Of a stretch of DNA of 64,000 bases, positions 13,442-25,156 are shown piece after piece. The notes under the pieces were generated by a model that saw only the letters and a program-made list of their open reading frames with translations, had not been told where the DNA came from and did no database searches. The stretch covers positions 1,296,151-1,360,150 of the forward strand of contig LNGK01000007.1 in assembly GCA_001510575.1 (NCBI GenBank), given 5' to 3'. Each line of letters starts with the position of its first letter. Positions within the stretch are counted from its first letter, which is position 1. Made by a program: the position numbers and the translations under genes. The DNA comes from Knoxdaviesia capensis. Taxonomy: Eukaryota; Ascomycota; Sordariomycetes; Microascales; Gondwanamycetaceae.

Positions 13442-14279
13442 TTGGCACGGAATTGGTTCCGAAGCCCGTTATCCACATTGTTGGGTGGTACTCAAGAGAT
13501 TGCGCCGGACGCAAGAAAACGCCCGGAATTTCGCGGGTGAAAAGACTTGCAAACAACTTGGGATGAAGTAAACGAGCGAGCGTTTGTTACGTGACACAGG
13601 ATCATGGATTGATGGGTTCAGGGAGATAAACGGCCAAGTTTTGAACGGCGAAGCAATGCAGAAGAAAAGAGGCAGGATATGGAATATGGCGAGGTGTTCT
13701 GGATGTTTCGTGTAGATGTTATGCTGGGACTGTTGAGGTTTCCTTTTGTCTTCTTTTCTTTTCTAATGTGTACTGTACCGTTGAGTTAATGTGATTTATG
13801 TATACGATCTGATCTGTTCGATGATGATTGATTCTCGGCGCTCCGGGGTCGGAGGCACCGGGAAACGAATCTTGTAAGTCTCCACTAAAATCGCATTGTA
13901 GGTCCACGTAACACTAAAGTGTTACCTAAAAAAAAGCTGCCTATAGTCGCGCGCTTGTAAATCCGCCGAAGCTTCAGTTCTGTTTGTTCCTAGCTCCATC
14001 AAACGACTTGTTTCCAATCATCTTCATCATCCCCCCCAATCTAAACGATTTCTCAACTTCCACGAACTGTCACGACCCCTCCATTCCGTGTTTACCTTTT
14101 TCCTTTTCGACGTATACAGCACCCCCCCGCACTTACTCAATTGGATCAATACAAACAGACCGAACCGGTGACGAATCGAATTCATATCCTGGAGAACGAA
14201 GCTTCGGTGTTTTCACGAGCCTGCGATTACGACGATACACACCAAACAGACCTATACGAGTAGCTTCTGATCTGTGAAG
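13442..14279. other. intergenic, permease 3' end and deubiquitinase promoter
   Basis: Two tandem plus-strand genes flank this space. It holds a perfect 18-bp palindrome at 13908-13925, an A-run after it, a TACTGTAC octamer near 13770 and a CT-rich leader from about 14030. No gene is seen. Confidence 0.6.
13908..13925. promoter_or_regulatory. perfect inverted repeat upstream of the deubiquitinase gene
   Basis: Two 8-base arms, GTAACACT and AGTGTTAC, are separated by AA and followed by an A-run. It sits 355 bases before the ATG at 14280. The symmetry suggests a dimeric-regulator site or a small hairpin, but no known factor is matched. Confidence 0.35.
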
Positions 14280-15469
14280 ATGAGTGGAGGGTGGAACACA
14301 AGTAAGTTCCTTACTCCGATGTCGGGCTTGGAAGACCCTGGCCTACATACACCTACTCGTTTGCCTGCAATTGATCCCATTCTGACAAAACTCGTCTGTG
14401 TGATCTTTAGTTGAGTCGGATGCTGTAAGTCTTGGTTGATTCCCCATATACACACGAAAAGCTCATTGTCTAGCGGGACTGGGTTTCTCTAACGCTTCTC
14501 TCTTCCCCCGCACAGGGTGTCTTCACATACCTTTTGGAAAAGCTGGGCGTCCAAGGTGTGCAATTCGAAGAGCTGATCAGTCTTGATGAGGAAGCCCTGG
14601 CCGAACTGTACCCGGTATACGGCGTGATATTCCTCTTCCGGTACCCGACAAACACCCCCTACGCACGCGCCGGAGCCCCGATCGACGGCTCGTACGACTA
14701 CGATGCCTCGGAAAACATGTTCTTCGCCGCACAAACGATCCAGAACGCCTGTGGCACCCAGGCCCTGCTGAGCGTGCTGCTAAACAAGGTCGAGTCGCCG
14801 GACGCTGACGACCACGTCAACATTGGCCCCGCGCTGACCGAGTTCCGCGACTTCACCATGGTGCTCCCTCCCGAGTTCCGCGGCGAGGCGCTCAGCAACT
14901 CGGAGCTGATCCGCGAAGTGCACAACTCGTTCGCCAAGTCCAGCCCGTTCGTCGACGAGACCCAGCGCTCGGCCAACGACGAAGCCGACGACGCCTTCCA
15001 CTTCATCGCCTACACCGCCGTCAACGGCACGCTCTACGAGCTTGACGGCCTGCAGCCCGCCCCCATCAGCCACGGCGCCTGCACGCGCGACGCCTTCCCC
15101 GCCGCCGTCATGGCCGTGCTCCGCCGCCGCATCGCCCGCTACGACGCCACCGAAATCCGCTTCAACCTGCTCGCCATGGTGCGCGACCTGCGCGAACGCG
15201 CCCGCGAGCTCGCCGACCCCGACCTGCTCGCCCGCGAACAGCGCCGCCGCCGCGACTGGATCTTCGAAAACGCCCTGCGCCGCCACAACTTTGTCGGCTT
15301 TGCCGGGGAGATGCTCAAGGGCGTCGTCGCCAGCAAGGCCGGCAACGCCGCCGAATACGACCGCTGGATCAAAGAAGGCCTCGAGCGGAGACAGAACGAC
15401 GAGAAGGCCTACCGGAAGTTGAAGGCCAGCGGTCGTGGGGGTGGCGACGATGTAGAAATGGACGGCTGA
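14280..15469 (+). CDS. ubiquitin carboxyl-terminal hydrolase, UCH37/UCHL5 type, 329 aa, 3 exons
   Basis: Cysteine protease that trims ubiquitin; the UCH37 type works with the proteasome or chromatin complexes. Exons are 14280-14301, 14411-14424 and 14516-15469. The second exon is only 14 nt, but it is needed to give the conserved start ESDAGVFTYLLEKLG seen across the family. Catalytic parts are visible: the Cys in QNACGTQALLSVLLN, the His in AFHFIAY and the Asp in LYELDGLQ, with the oxyanion Gln in QTIQN. After the peptidase domain comes the UCH37-like C-terminal domain (FNLLAMVRDLRERA ... LRRHNFVGFAGEMLKGV), which in animal proteins binds Rpn13. The tail ends in a short acidic stretch (DDVEMDG). 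Codon use in exon 3 is strongly GC-ending, typical of the well-expressed genes here. Identity is secure; the partner complex is inferred. Confidence 0.95.
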
Positions 15470-16114
15470 TCTGGTTTTTCCTCTTCGTTTCCTCTTTTTT
15501 TTTTTTGTGATGTTGTTTAGAGCGTGGGTCCTACCCCATTCAATGTGAGACGAGAGAAAAAGAAATGGTACTATGATGATCGGTTGGGTTATGGCAGTAG
15601 ACAGTAATTTTAGAATCTGAGGTCATTTTACTATTGGAATTGAGGAATGAAATACCCCCACGACCATCTCTACGCTCCAACGTGATGATATCTTGACCAC
15701 ACCAAAACCAATTAGCTCGCTGATGAATGAAAAGCAATCCGACATCAGGCATAAAACACGTCTCTATGTCGCCAGGCCACACACGCGAATGACAGACATG
15801 AAAGAGCATGTGCTGCCCAACAAGACACAAATTTGTGAATTCACCAGGGATATGACACCCAAGGTTCAAGCAGCCTGGCGCAACCTGGCGCAACCTGTGT
15901 CACCAGATTGAGAGGAAAGTTTCTCACAAGAGACAGACGACCAAGAAACTCCTCTAACAAAAAAAAAAAAAAACCAGCAAGTCATATCAGAAAAAGAAGA
16001 AAGTCCCCTGATCGGGGAAAGAAGTCAAAATTCAAGAAGGGCATCCACTTGTCATAAAAAAAAGTTCTCCTCTAATACAAATACCAGCAAGGTCCACCGG
16101 CCAGGCCTGCTTCC
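15470..16114. other. intergenic between convergent genes
   Basis: Holds the 3' ends of the deubiquitinase (+) and the Usa1-like gene (-). It contains T- and A-runs and a small duplicated decamer (cctggcgcaa) near 15880. No gene is seen. Confidence 0.6.
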
Positions 16115-18119
16115 TTACTCGAAAACATCAACCAGTGGGACACTCACACCCTGCTCAAGCTGGGGCTCTGTAGACTCGCCACCACCACCAACCTCAGCAT
16201 CCGGCACCGCAGGGCCCTTAGCCTCTGCCTCTGTCTCTGCCTCTGCCGCAGCCTTAGCTTGGGCTTCAGCTTCTGCTGCTGCCGCCGCCGCCGCTTCCGC
16301 CTCTTCGACCCGACGGAGTCGCTCAATCTCGGCGTCGATTGCCGCGATATGCTGCTCCGCCACTCCCGGCGCCAGACTAGCCAGGAACAGCAGCGCCGCG
16401 CGCTCCACATGCTGAAACCAGTTCATCAGGCGGGTCATGTTTGCGCGCCGGCGGTTGTGCACAAGACGCGTAGCTGCTTGCGCCGGAGTCGGGAATCCAC
16501 CCGCCGCTGCCGCTGCAGCAGGCGGCGCACCAGCCGGTCCATCAGTGGGCTGAGGAAGCAACAGCTCCGTCTCACCCGGGGCGGCGGCGGCCGCCGCCCG
16601 AGGGGCAGTGGTCGCGGGATTTTCTCGGCGGTTCCGCACCTCAGCCATGGGAATCAGGCTCTCCATACAGCCCCGAACAAGACGCTCCCAGGCTCGGCCC
16701 AGCTGGTCAAGAATTCCAGTGTGTGAGGCAATAGTCATCAGGGCGATGAACGAGAAGAGCATCCACCGCACTGCGCCATCGCCAGACATAGTGAAGAACC
16801 AAAGGAACAAGCCAATTAACTTCAGTGCCAGCCAGATATGCGGGCCGATCCGAGTGAAAATCGCGACGGGGTTGATGACGTGTATCCGCGGGCGGCGTCT
16901 ACCGTTCGCAACATCCGCACCGGCCTGCGCCTGCGATCCCCGTCTCCGCCGCCCAGCCGCAACCGTCGGTGGGGTATCAACCCCAGTAGCCCGAACTCGT
17001 CTTATCGGTGGCTGGGGCGGAAGCAGGAAGCGGCCGTTGTGCATGAGAAGGTTCGGCTGTGGTTGAACGGGGCCGGCCGGAGTGAATGGCTGATACGTGA
17101 ACCCCGGAGCGGAAATGGCATCAGGAAGAGGAGAGCCAGGATGAGCTTCACCTGCTGCACCCAAGCGGGTGGTAAGTATCCCCGCCGGTCCATGGGGGCC
17201 AATCAACAGATAGTCGGTAATTGCGCCTCGGCTACCTGGACCGGACGGGTTCTCTCCATCAGGGCGTGGTAGGTTCATCAGCCGCTCCACCCCCGGCACG
17301 TACGGTCTGACTGTGTGCACCAGATCTAGCGAAGAATTGACGAACGGTTGTGCCATGGCCAGGTGGCCATATTCAGGATTGGCCCGAGTTCCGGTGGTAG
17401 TGGTGGTGAGTGGGCGGAAATGTTCCCGTTGATGGTCGGTCAGCTGAGCCTGGGTGGAAAGCACGCGAGCGACAACACTTGGGCCAAAAGACATGGATCC
17501 TCCGATTGGGGGGTCAGTTATCGGGGGTCCATCTCGCTGGATCTGGGTGTAAGGGTGTGTGGGGATGGTTTGCGCTGAGACGGGTGGCGCAGATGCCGAT
17601 GCCGATGCCGGAGCATGAGTGGGAGAAAGAGATCGGGAGCTAGGCTCGGCTCTCACAGGAGTGGTGGATGTAGTGAAAGATTGAGCGTTCGGGCCACGAA
17701 GTACCATGTGAATCGACTGTTGATCGGTTGACCGGATCTATAGCGAGGGAAAACGACACAATGTATTAGCAGCTATTTCAACAACGGGGACAGGAGCCAG
17801 CGACGTAATCGCCACATGCGCTAGCAAGAAGCACCGTGGACCCCAGAAAAGCAAATAAAAACAACACAACATTCCTCCAACTTACCGCGTCCTCGCCGAG
17901 AATCTCCAGAAGCGTTTGTCCATCCTCCGTCAACTGGCGGCCCCGATAGATAAGGCGCTGGTGCTGCGGTTCGGGGTGGGAATGCAGTGCATCTCGGATT
18001 TTCTCGCGCAGCTGACCAAGAGTGGCCAGCGCCGGCAAAGGTTCGAGCACCAGCGGTTGTTCGAAGATCGGAGAATGAATCCGGACGTTGGCAAAAAGCT
18101 CGCTCGTAGGCACCGGCAT
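16115..18119 (-). CDS. ubiquitin-like-domain membrane protein, Usa1/HERP-like, 618 aa, 2 exons
   Basis: Exons are 18119-17886 and 17737-16115, joined in phase 0 (GTAAGT donor, CTATAG acceptor). The N-terminus (about residues 8-90) is a ubiquitin-like fold: a strand pair, then LREKIRDALHS, QRLIYRGRQLTEDGQTL and IHMVLRGPN. A long Pro/Ser/Thr-rich linker follows. Two closely spaced hydrophobic helices, around residues 375-425 (HIWLALKLIGLFLWFFTMSG and VRWMLFSFIALMTIA), form a probable membrane hairpin. The C-terminus is an Ala/Glu-rich helical stretch. A ubiquitin-like N-terminus followed by a membrane hairpin is the plan of HERP and yeast Usa1, which scaffold the Hrd1 ligase in ER-associated degradation (family knowledge). 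The assignment is by architecture, since the linker is too variable for recognition; a Dsc-complex subunit is the main alternative. Confidence 0.75.
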
Positions 18120-19413
18120 CTTGAGTCCGGCCGAGGCTGCGGAATTCGTCCGGGATTGTTATGTGGTGGGAGGGGCTGACGGTCTCTATCCGAGGAGCCG
18201 TTAGGCGTGTGCAAGCAACTAGGCGCGCAGGCTTGTTCTATCCGGTGGCAGAAGAATGACGGTCCCGATAAGATGTTTTCGGGGGTAGTTGGAAGGCAAT
18301 AAAATTGGGAATCGAGGAGGGGAATTTAGATATCGAGAGGAGGGAGATTAGAGGAATATTCCGTTATCAAGGGTGTCCATATGCAATGAGAAGGAAGAGA
18401 GAGAAAAAGACACACAGGCCACCGATTCTACAAAAATAATAAGCAAACAATAATGGAATGAGGAAACAAAGAGTGACAAGAGCAAGCAAGAAGAAAAAGA
18501 GGCCAGTGTGGTGAAGTTATAGAGAAAAAGGTTGGGCTATATACAGAAGATAGTTGTTACGTGTTTAAAAGTGATTGAACTTTGATATTAAATACACTAT
18601 GACCGTGGTAGTGGTAGAGTCACGTGATATCCGGCCTTACATCCCCCATCCCGAACCCGATCCCGACTGCTATTTACGGACTTCCGTTCCGTTGCTGACA
18701 CGGCACCTGTTCTCAATATTGCTAGTACAAATGGAACCCATGTATTATAACTTCACCCCTGAGTGTCTGCAATCGCAAATGTCACACTGATGCGTCTTCA
18801 TCCACAGAACTGGCTGGCTCCCTTTTCCAAGAAACAACCTGATCAAGACACGAAGCAGATATGTATGCAGATCCTAAACGAACTCTCTCTTACCAAAGAC
18901 TAGAGAGTTCTAGTAGAGAGCTGGTGCAATAAATTAACTTCTCTGGGCTGGTGTCTGTCCCTCTCCTCCTCTCTTCCCTAGAAAAAGTTGACTTCAATAG
19001 TATTGTGCTGCCTCCGTCTAATACTCGGAATAGATAGGTTAAAAAAGTCATCATAGTTGAGCGACCCTGATAACGGAGCAGTAAATCACAATCACACAGG
19101 TGCCTTATAAGATCGGTAGTCACCTATCCTATAAGCAGGCCATCACATTTTGGCCGGTATATAGATAAACCAAAATTGAAACCGTCTATCACTCGAGAAA
19201 GAGCACGTAGAAAACTTAGCAGGTGCCATGGACCAAATACTTTCAACCCCCCCCCTTCATGATTATCCAGGCTCGCACCTTAAAGATCCTCTACACATCA
19301 CTATAGCTTCTTTTCTTTTCCCCCCCTCTTCTTCCTCTCTTCTTCTTCTTCTTCTATCCGCAAACTGCCTCCAGCACTGATGAATCTGAATTATTCCCAT
19401 CATACTCACAGAT
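18120..19413. other. divergent promoter region, 1.3 kb
   Basis: Separates the Usa1-like gene (-) and the NTPase-nuclease gene (+), so both promoters must lie here. It has A/G-rich sequence next to the first gene, a TCACGTGA palindrome at 18620-18627 and a CT-rich leader just before 19414. No further gene is seen. Confidence 0.6.
18620..18627. promoter_or_regulatory. TCACGTGA E-box palindrome
   Basis: An 8-base palindrome with CACGTG core, the class of site bound by bHLH factors such as Cbf1/Pho4/SREBP types. It lies in the shared promoter region of two divergent genes; which gene it serves is unknown. Confidence 0.35.
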
Positions 19414-22171
19414 ATGTCTTCATCAACCAAAAAGAGACCTGCGTCTCCATCTTCTGAAATGCCGCCATCCAAATCACGAGCGGCACCACAAGGTTTGTCC
19501 AAAGAACCTACTGGCTCTTTCATCATTCTCCCTGTCTGATAACTGTCTCACCAATTTTACTACTGTAGGGGAAGGGCAGAGCACTATTGACTGGACATCG
19601 TGGAGGAAGATGCCCGTACCCGATGCGGTAGAGAGAATGACCGACATATCCCAGTTAGAGAAATCCCAGTGGGATGACGCTTTCGACGATTTTGCGAGCA
19701 CGGCAATGCTTGTCCTCAAAGACGCGAAGGCCAGGCTCCTTTCAAAACGTGAGGAGAATGCCTATGGGACTCAAAGACTTGACTGGTCATTCCTCACAAC
19801 CAAAGGACAGCTACCGCCGCCGTGGTCGGATGGGATCTCAGGAAAGGATGCTGCTGCCACCATCTTCGCCCAGCTGTCGATGATCCCAAAATTCTTGGCG
19901 TTTCGTCTTGATATTGACCCTAAGCTATGCCAGCTTACCGCCGAAACTCTTCGAACATTTCTTCCACTTCTCCCAGACACCGCCGTTCAAAGAGGCCAGT
20001 CTAGACAAGACGTGAATGTCGCTTCGTCGGCAGCTTTTCAAGTTGACGAACTCTCTCCCCGAGAATCAAAAATCCCAAGCCAGTACGTCCTGGAACAGAT
20101 CGAGGAGCGCGTCACAACATACGCCAGAGAACCCCATCGGTTCGTAGCACCATACACTTCCATCGTCAGTCCCTCGGGACTGGGAAAGAGTTTTTCAGTG
20201 GCCCAGTTGGCGCGCGCACACGGCGTGTACGTTGTCTATGCGAGTTTGGCAAAGGGAGACTCGACCGCCATCCCTTCAAGATCACCGTTAGCCGACTGTT
20301 TGCCGAACATCGAAACCACTGAGAATGCGAGGTCCTTTTGGGACGCCTATCTCCAAATTTCCCGGCTGCTCGTTGACGTTGCATATGAATCTGGTGTCTC
20401 TTCAGGAATGCTGTTTGATATGCAGTGGCGTTCAGACTTCGGCGTATTCCAGAAGGAGCTGACGGCGCTGGTTTCAAGGGTGTCTACGGATTCCAAGAAG
20501 GGTTCCGACGGCAAGCTACAGCTTGAATTGGAGGCGATTCTGAAGAGGCATACCCCCCCGACTGCAAACAGCGCAACTGGCTTGCCGCAGAAGTCCCCCC
20601 GCGAGCGAACGTTTTGTGTGCTTTGCATCGACGAAGCCCGCGGCCTGCTGGCTCGCGGAATAGGCCCAAACCCGTACACAAATGCCGGCCCGCCCCCTCT
20701 ATTTTTCACCTTTCGACATTCTCTCCGTGCCGAAAGCCGACGACGGCTTCCGTGGATGCTATTCGGCGTGCTGCTTGATACCAGTTCTCACCTGGTCAAC
20801 TTTGCGCCGACACCTTCCAACGACCCTAGTCAGCGCTCTCTTACCAACAACGAACTGCTGAGCCCGCTGTATTACCTCGACACATGGGATGCGTACGGCT
20901 CGCATAGTCGCTGGGGTGTAGCTGGACCGCCGGCTCCGACTCGGCACCCGAGTGACGAGTTTTTTCAATGGTTGTTTGGGCTTGGAAGACCGCTCTGGGC
21001 ATCGATCATGAAAGCCCAAGAACAGACTGAACAGCCGGAAGCGCAGCCGGGAACGGGGTTAACCGCGGCTTTCTGGCTCGCAATGTCCAAGATCAGTCAG
21101 AACCAAAGTTCGGAAAACTCTGTTGCCCTTCTGGGCTACCGCATACAGTTTTATGTTCCACATGTCCAGCTTGCGGATGAGCTGGTCGCGAGCTGGATGC
21201 GCCTTGTGTATTATATCTCGAAACCCCGAGATGTTGTATTTTCCGTCCAGCCGGGAGAGCCCATTTTGGCGTGCGCTGCTGCCCAGCGAATGCGAAAGGC
21301 AGATGTTCTGCACCGCGTCCTAGGAAATTTTCTGGCCCACGTGCAGAATGGCACGGTGAATATCGGGGATGCCGGAGAACATGTGGCGGCTCTGCTACTC
21401 CTTTTTGCGGCGGACACATTGCAGAAGCCTGGAGGATTCCCTGGACCGATAGGTCTGGGCGACTGGCTGACCGCGTTTGTTGGAGCTGGATGGAACACGC
21501 ATCAGGGACAGGAGCACAACGTGGCGCGGAGGACGACAAGAAGCAAACAAGCCAAGCCCGCGTCCTTGGCAGAATCTGGGCTTGTCTACCTGACTCATGT
21601 TGTCCGCCACAGCGGAGAGGTGACGGATGGCCTGCTGGCCGCGTCCTACCGGTGTGGCCAAGCGCTCTTGCTGCCGACCAACTTTCCCGGGGCGGATATC
21701 CTCGTGCCGGTCTTTGTGCCCGCCAAGAATCGCTACTCGGCTGTGCTTTTGCAGGTGAAGAACAAGAAACACCTCGAGAACACGCCACAAATGCGGCGAC
21801 AGGCGGTCGAGTCCATTGGCCTGGCCCACACAAGTCTGGTCGGGTGTCTGCATGGTACATCTATGTATGGACTGCTTCTTTCATTCCGAGCATCGACGCC
21901 CAGCCCTGTTCAGATCTGTGGCACTCTGCCACCCAGCACGGCCTCAGCAGATCCGGATGATGCCATGGTTGCGGTGGTGGCCGGATTCAACCCCACGGTC
22001 TTCCCGTGTCTGCGCACGGCCACCGACGGAGATAGCGACGAGGATGCGGTAAAGACCACCGATCTTCTCTCGAAAATCTTGAGCGCGGGCGAGGCCCCCT
22101 TCATTCCGAGCGATAGAGAACGTCCGGCTGAGCGGGTTCTGGTCCCGAGGGGAGCATATGAGTGGAACTAG
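19414..22171 (+). CDS. P-loop NTPase plus PD-(D/E)XK-like nuclease, Crinkler/RHS (CR)-type protein, 893 aa, 2 exons
   Basis: Exons are 19414-19492 and 19569-22171 (GTTTGT donor, TGTAG acceptor; phase 1). The Lys/Arg/Pro/Ser-rich first 26 residues could be a nuclear-localisation tail. Around residues 227-234 is a Walker A-like loop, SPSGLGKS, preceded by a strand (PYTSIV) and followed by VYVVYASLAKG. A Walker B-like FCVLCIDEA lies at 375-383. A sensor-like helix-strand (LPWMLFGVLLDTSSHL) follows. Near residue 626 is GDAGEHVAALLLLFAAD, where the Glu fits the first-helix acid of restriction-enzyme folds. At 734-758 comes GADILVPVF, then AVLLQVKNK, giving D736 and Q755-x-K757. NTPase followed by such a nuclease is the plan of CR (Crinkler-RHS) proteins described in fungi and oomycetes as host-directed or intragenomic-conflict factors. 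There is no secretion signal. The reading frame is intact. Architecture is inferred from motifs; function is unproven. Confidence 0.8.
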
Positions 22172-22864
22172 AATGGTTGTTTGTTTGTGTTCATTGCTGC
22201 TTTGGTGTTCTCCCGTTCGTTGTGTTGGAGCTTGATTTCAGTTTCAAGAGCAGCAAATTAACTTGGAAATAGGCGATAAGAGGACTTCCGGGGTCTAGGA
22301 CAGACGTGAACAAGTCGAGAGGTGTGAGAGAGAAGATCCGAGATCGCAACATCGACTCAAACATCCGACCTTGCGACTGAGGCGAAATGCTGGTGGGCGG
22401 GAGATCATTCCATGTACTCCAACTGAACTCATAATTGAGACCAGTGAGATTAGCAGAGTACCACATCCACGCTATGTGTCAACATGAAGGAAAATCAAGA
22501 GAATCTTGATAAAAACGTTATTTTATCTCTTTGAGAGTGACTCGGTTATACAATTTCCAGCGGGTGGCTCACCCACCAGCGCGCGACCATCTGTTTAGTC
22601 AGCTGGAGTAATTCCCACAAATTTCGTTGATGGCATGAACCATTAATTTTCCTTGCGCCTATATAAAATCTTTTTTTTGCTCCCCCTTTTTTCGCATGAT
22701 CTTTCTCCGCTCTCATAAGGGTGCGCGAGCCGTCCGTCATCAGCGTCTTCTTCCTTTCTTGTGTCGTGAGCGTCTATCAGCATTCTTTCTCGCGCGGGCA
22801 CAATTCCCTCCTCCTTCATCTTCTCTATCCCCCGTGCTCTGTACTTCTTTGTCTCTCTTCCGCC
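22172..22864. other. intergenic, promoter of phosphatidylserine decarboxylase
   Basis: Tandem plus-strand genes flank this space. A TATATAAA-like site near 22660 is followed by a strongly CT-rich leader up to the ATG at 22865. No gene is seen. Confidence 0.6.
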
Positions 22865-24633
22865 ATGCCCGCGTTGTCACATGCCGCGAGCGGCGCCCTG
22901 CGCTGCAACTCCACGCCTATACTCCGCGTCTGCCACCGCCCAAACGCACACCTGGGCGTCGTTCTCCGCTCTCGTGCAGTGCCCGTGCTCCGCCTTGGAT
23001 ATTCCCGCCAGCTGCTCTTCCACTCGTCGTCCCGCCGGTGGCAGAACCAACAGCATCACGATGACAAGAAGGAGAAGCAGGGCGAGGACGGCGCGTCGAG
23101 CAATTTCCACTGGTACCCGATCCCCGTCGCGCTCGGCGTGGCCGTCATCGGCGCCGTGCAGGTGTACAAGATCCAGTCCCGCCCCAAGCCCGCACCACAA
23201 CCCGCTCCCGAAGATGTCAAACCCGAAGCCGAAGTGCTGCCGCCAGTTCCGCCACGGCCACGGATCCGCCCCGAGGGCCCGTGGCAGGTTCGGGTCATGT
23301 CCACGCTGCCGCTCAAGGCCGTCTCGCGTCTCTGGGGCCGGTTCAACGAAATGACCTTGCCGTACTTCCTGCGCGTGCCGGGATTCAAACTGTACTCGTA
23401 CATCTTTGGCGTCAAGTAAGAAATTTCTTTTGATGGTTTTCTTTCCCCTTTCTATGGATTCATGTCTCTTTTCTATGTCTGAGGCTCCAGCGAATCCATA
23501 ACTGACCATGGCTCTATCCTTGTGTGTGCCCCAGCCTCGACGAAGTCGGCGAAGACGACCTCCACGTGTACCCCAACCTCGGCGCTTTCTTCTACCGCTC
23601 GCTAAAACCCGGTGCCCGCCCGCTCGACCCCCGTGAGAACGCCCTCCTCTCGCCATCCGACGGTCGCGTGCTCCAGTTCGGCCAGATCGTCAACGGCGAC
23701 ATCGAGCAGGTCAAGGGCATGACCTATAGCGTCGACGCGCTACTCGGGAAATCGTCGCCTGCCGCATCACCCACTCCTCCCAACACGGCCGTCGATGCCG
23801 CCCACCCCGAACACGTCGTGCGCGAACACAAGGAGTTCGCCCGCTTGAACGGCATCTCCTACTCGCTCCCTGACCTCCTGACCGGCCCCGGCCCGCTCTC
23901 CCCCGCCCCCGCAAACGTGCCCGACGAGTCCATCGCCCCCGACTCGCCCGCTGCTGTGTCGGCTGTCAGCGCGGCCCTCAAGCAGCCGTGGTGGGACATC
24001 TTCTCGCTGTCATCCTCGCTAGCTTCCCCCGCCGCCGCCGCCGCCGCTAGCCCGCCGTCGAAAGCGCTCTACTACGCCGTGATCTATCTCGCGCCCGGCG
24101 ACTACCACCGCTTCCACTCGCCGACGAACTGGGTGGTGTCGCGCCGCCGCCACTTTGCCGGCGAGCTGTACTCGGTCAGCCCGTACCTGCAGCGCACGCT
24201 GCGCGGCCTGTTCACGCTGAACGAGCGCGTGGTGCTGCTGGGCCGCTGGCGCTACGGCCTGTTCGCGTATGTGCCGGTCGGCGCGACGAATGTCGGCTCG
24301 ATCAGGATCAACTTTGACGCCGAGCTGCGCACAAACTCGCTGGCCACCGACTCGGCGGCCGACCGCGCCGCCGCCGCCGCCGGCGAGAACTTCCCCGGCT
24401 ACCTCGAGGCCACGTACGAGCGCGCCAGCCCCGTGCTCGGCGGCCACGCGCTGCGCCGCGGCGAGGAGATGGGCGGCTTCCAGCTGGGCAGCACCGTCGT
24501 GCTGGTCTTCGAGGCGCCCGCCGGCTCCGACCCCGCGGACCCGGCGGCCAAGAAGGTCGGCTGGCAGTGGTCGGTCGAGAAGGGCCAGCGCGTCAAGATG
24601 GGCCAGGCGCTAGGCACGATCGAGGGACCCTGA
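22865..24633 (+). CDS. psd1: mitochondrial phosphatidylserine decarboxylase proenzyme, 549 aa, 2 exons
   Basis: Makes phosphatidylethanolamine from phosphatidylserine at the inner mitochondrial membrane. Exons are 22865-23415 and 23535-24633. The first 60 residues are Arg/Ser/His-rich without acids, a mitochondrial presequence. A single membrane helix starts at Trp83 (WYPIPVALGVAVIGAVQVY). The decarboxylase core shows SPSDGRV (Asp226), YHRFHSP (His375 and His378), FAYVPVGATNVGSI, and the self-cleavage site LGST, where the chain breaks between Gly502 and Ser503 to give the pyruvoyl alpha subunit of about 47 residues. A low-complexity Ala/Pro-rich insertion separates KGMTYSVDALLG from the FHSP motif; yeast Psd1 has an insertion at the same place. 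The third position of codons is very GC-rich. There is no in-frame ATG upstream, so the start is firm. Confidence 0.97.
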
Positions 24634-24646
24634 GTAACGATATAAT

Positions 24647-24669
24647 CACACACACACACACACACACAC
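24647..24669. repeat. (CA)n microsatellite
   Basis: About eleven CA units starting 14 bases after the decarboxylase stop codon, so probably within its 3' UTR. Confidence 0.9.
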
Positions 24670-25134
24670 CCATATAGACCCGCGCGCACATGCACGTACA
24701 TATACACACATCTAGGTCCAACGTCCTGGCTCAACCCAGACAAGCCCTACCCAAACCACCGCGTCTCAGGTGCCCACCCTCCCTAACCGCACTTATATAT
24801 ACCCCCCATAGATGGCACCCTTGCACCCTTTTTTTTGTCTATTTTCATACCAGCGTGTTTTGATACATGTGTTCTATTTTGTCAGGAGGAACGGGCTCGC
24901 TTCTGGTTGTACATTTTCTCTCGAGCCATGCATTGCTATATCGGTTTTTTTAATTTTTTTTTCAACTCATTCATGACGGTGTAGATTATACAGACAGGCA
25001 CACATCTTTTTTTTTTTCTTTCGGGATCTCGGGACGGAGGGAGGAACCACCAAAAACCCCCATAAACGGGAACCAGATACAATCCCGATATAGGCTCCTC
25101 ATGTTTAGCTACATAAAAGTGCACCATTTTTCTT

Positions 25135-25156
25135 CACACACACACACACACACACA
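25135..25156. repeat. (CA)n microsatellite
   Basis: Eleven uninterrupted CA units in the convergent intergenic space. Confidence 0.9.

Noticed and set aside
14780..15286. 168-codon minus-strand frame in the deubiquitinase exon
   Set aside because: Antisense shadow of a codon-biased exon; repetitive Gly/Val/Ala product.
21093..21860. 255-codon minus-strand frame within the NTPase-nuclease gene
   Set aside because: Antisense shadow. The sense frame continues through with recognisable motifs.
22877..23656. 259-codon minus-strand frame over the decarboxylase start
   Set aside because: Antisense shadow of the GC-rich decarboxylase exon; Arg/Gly-rich product without motifs.
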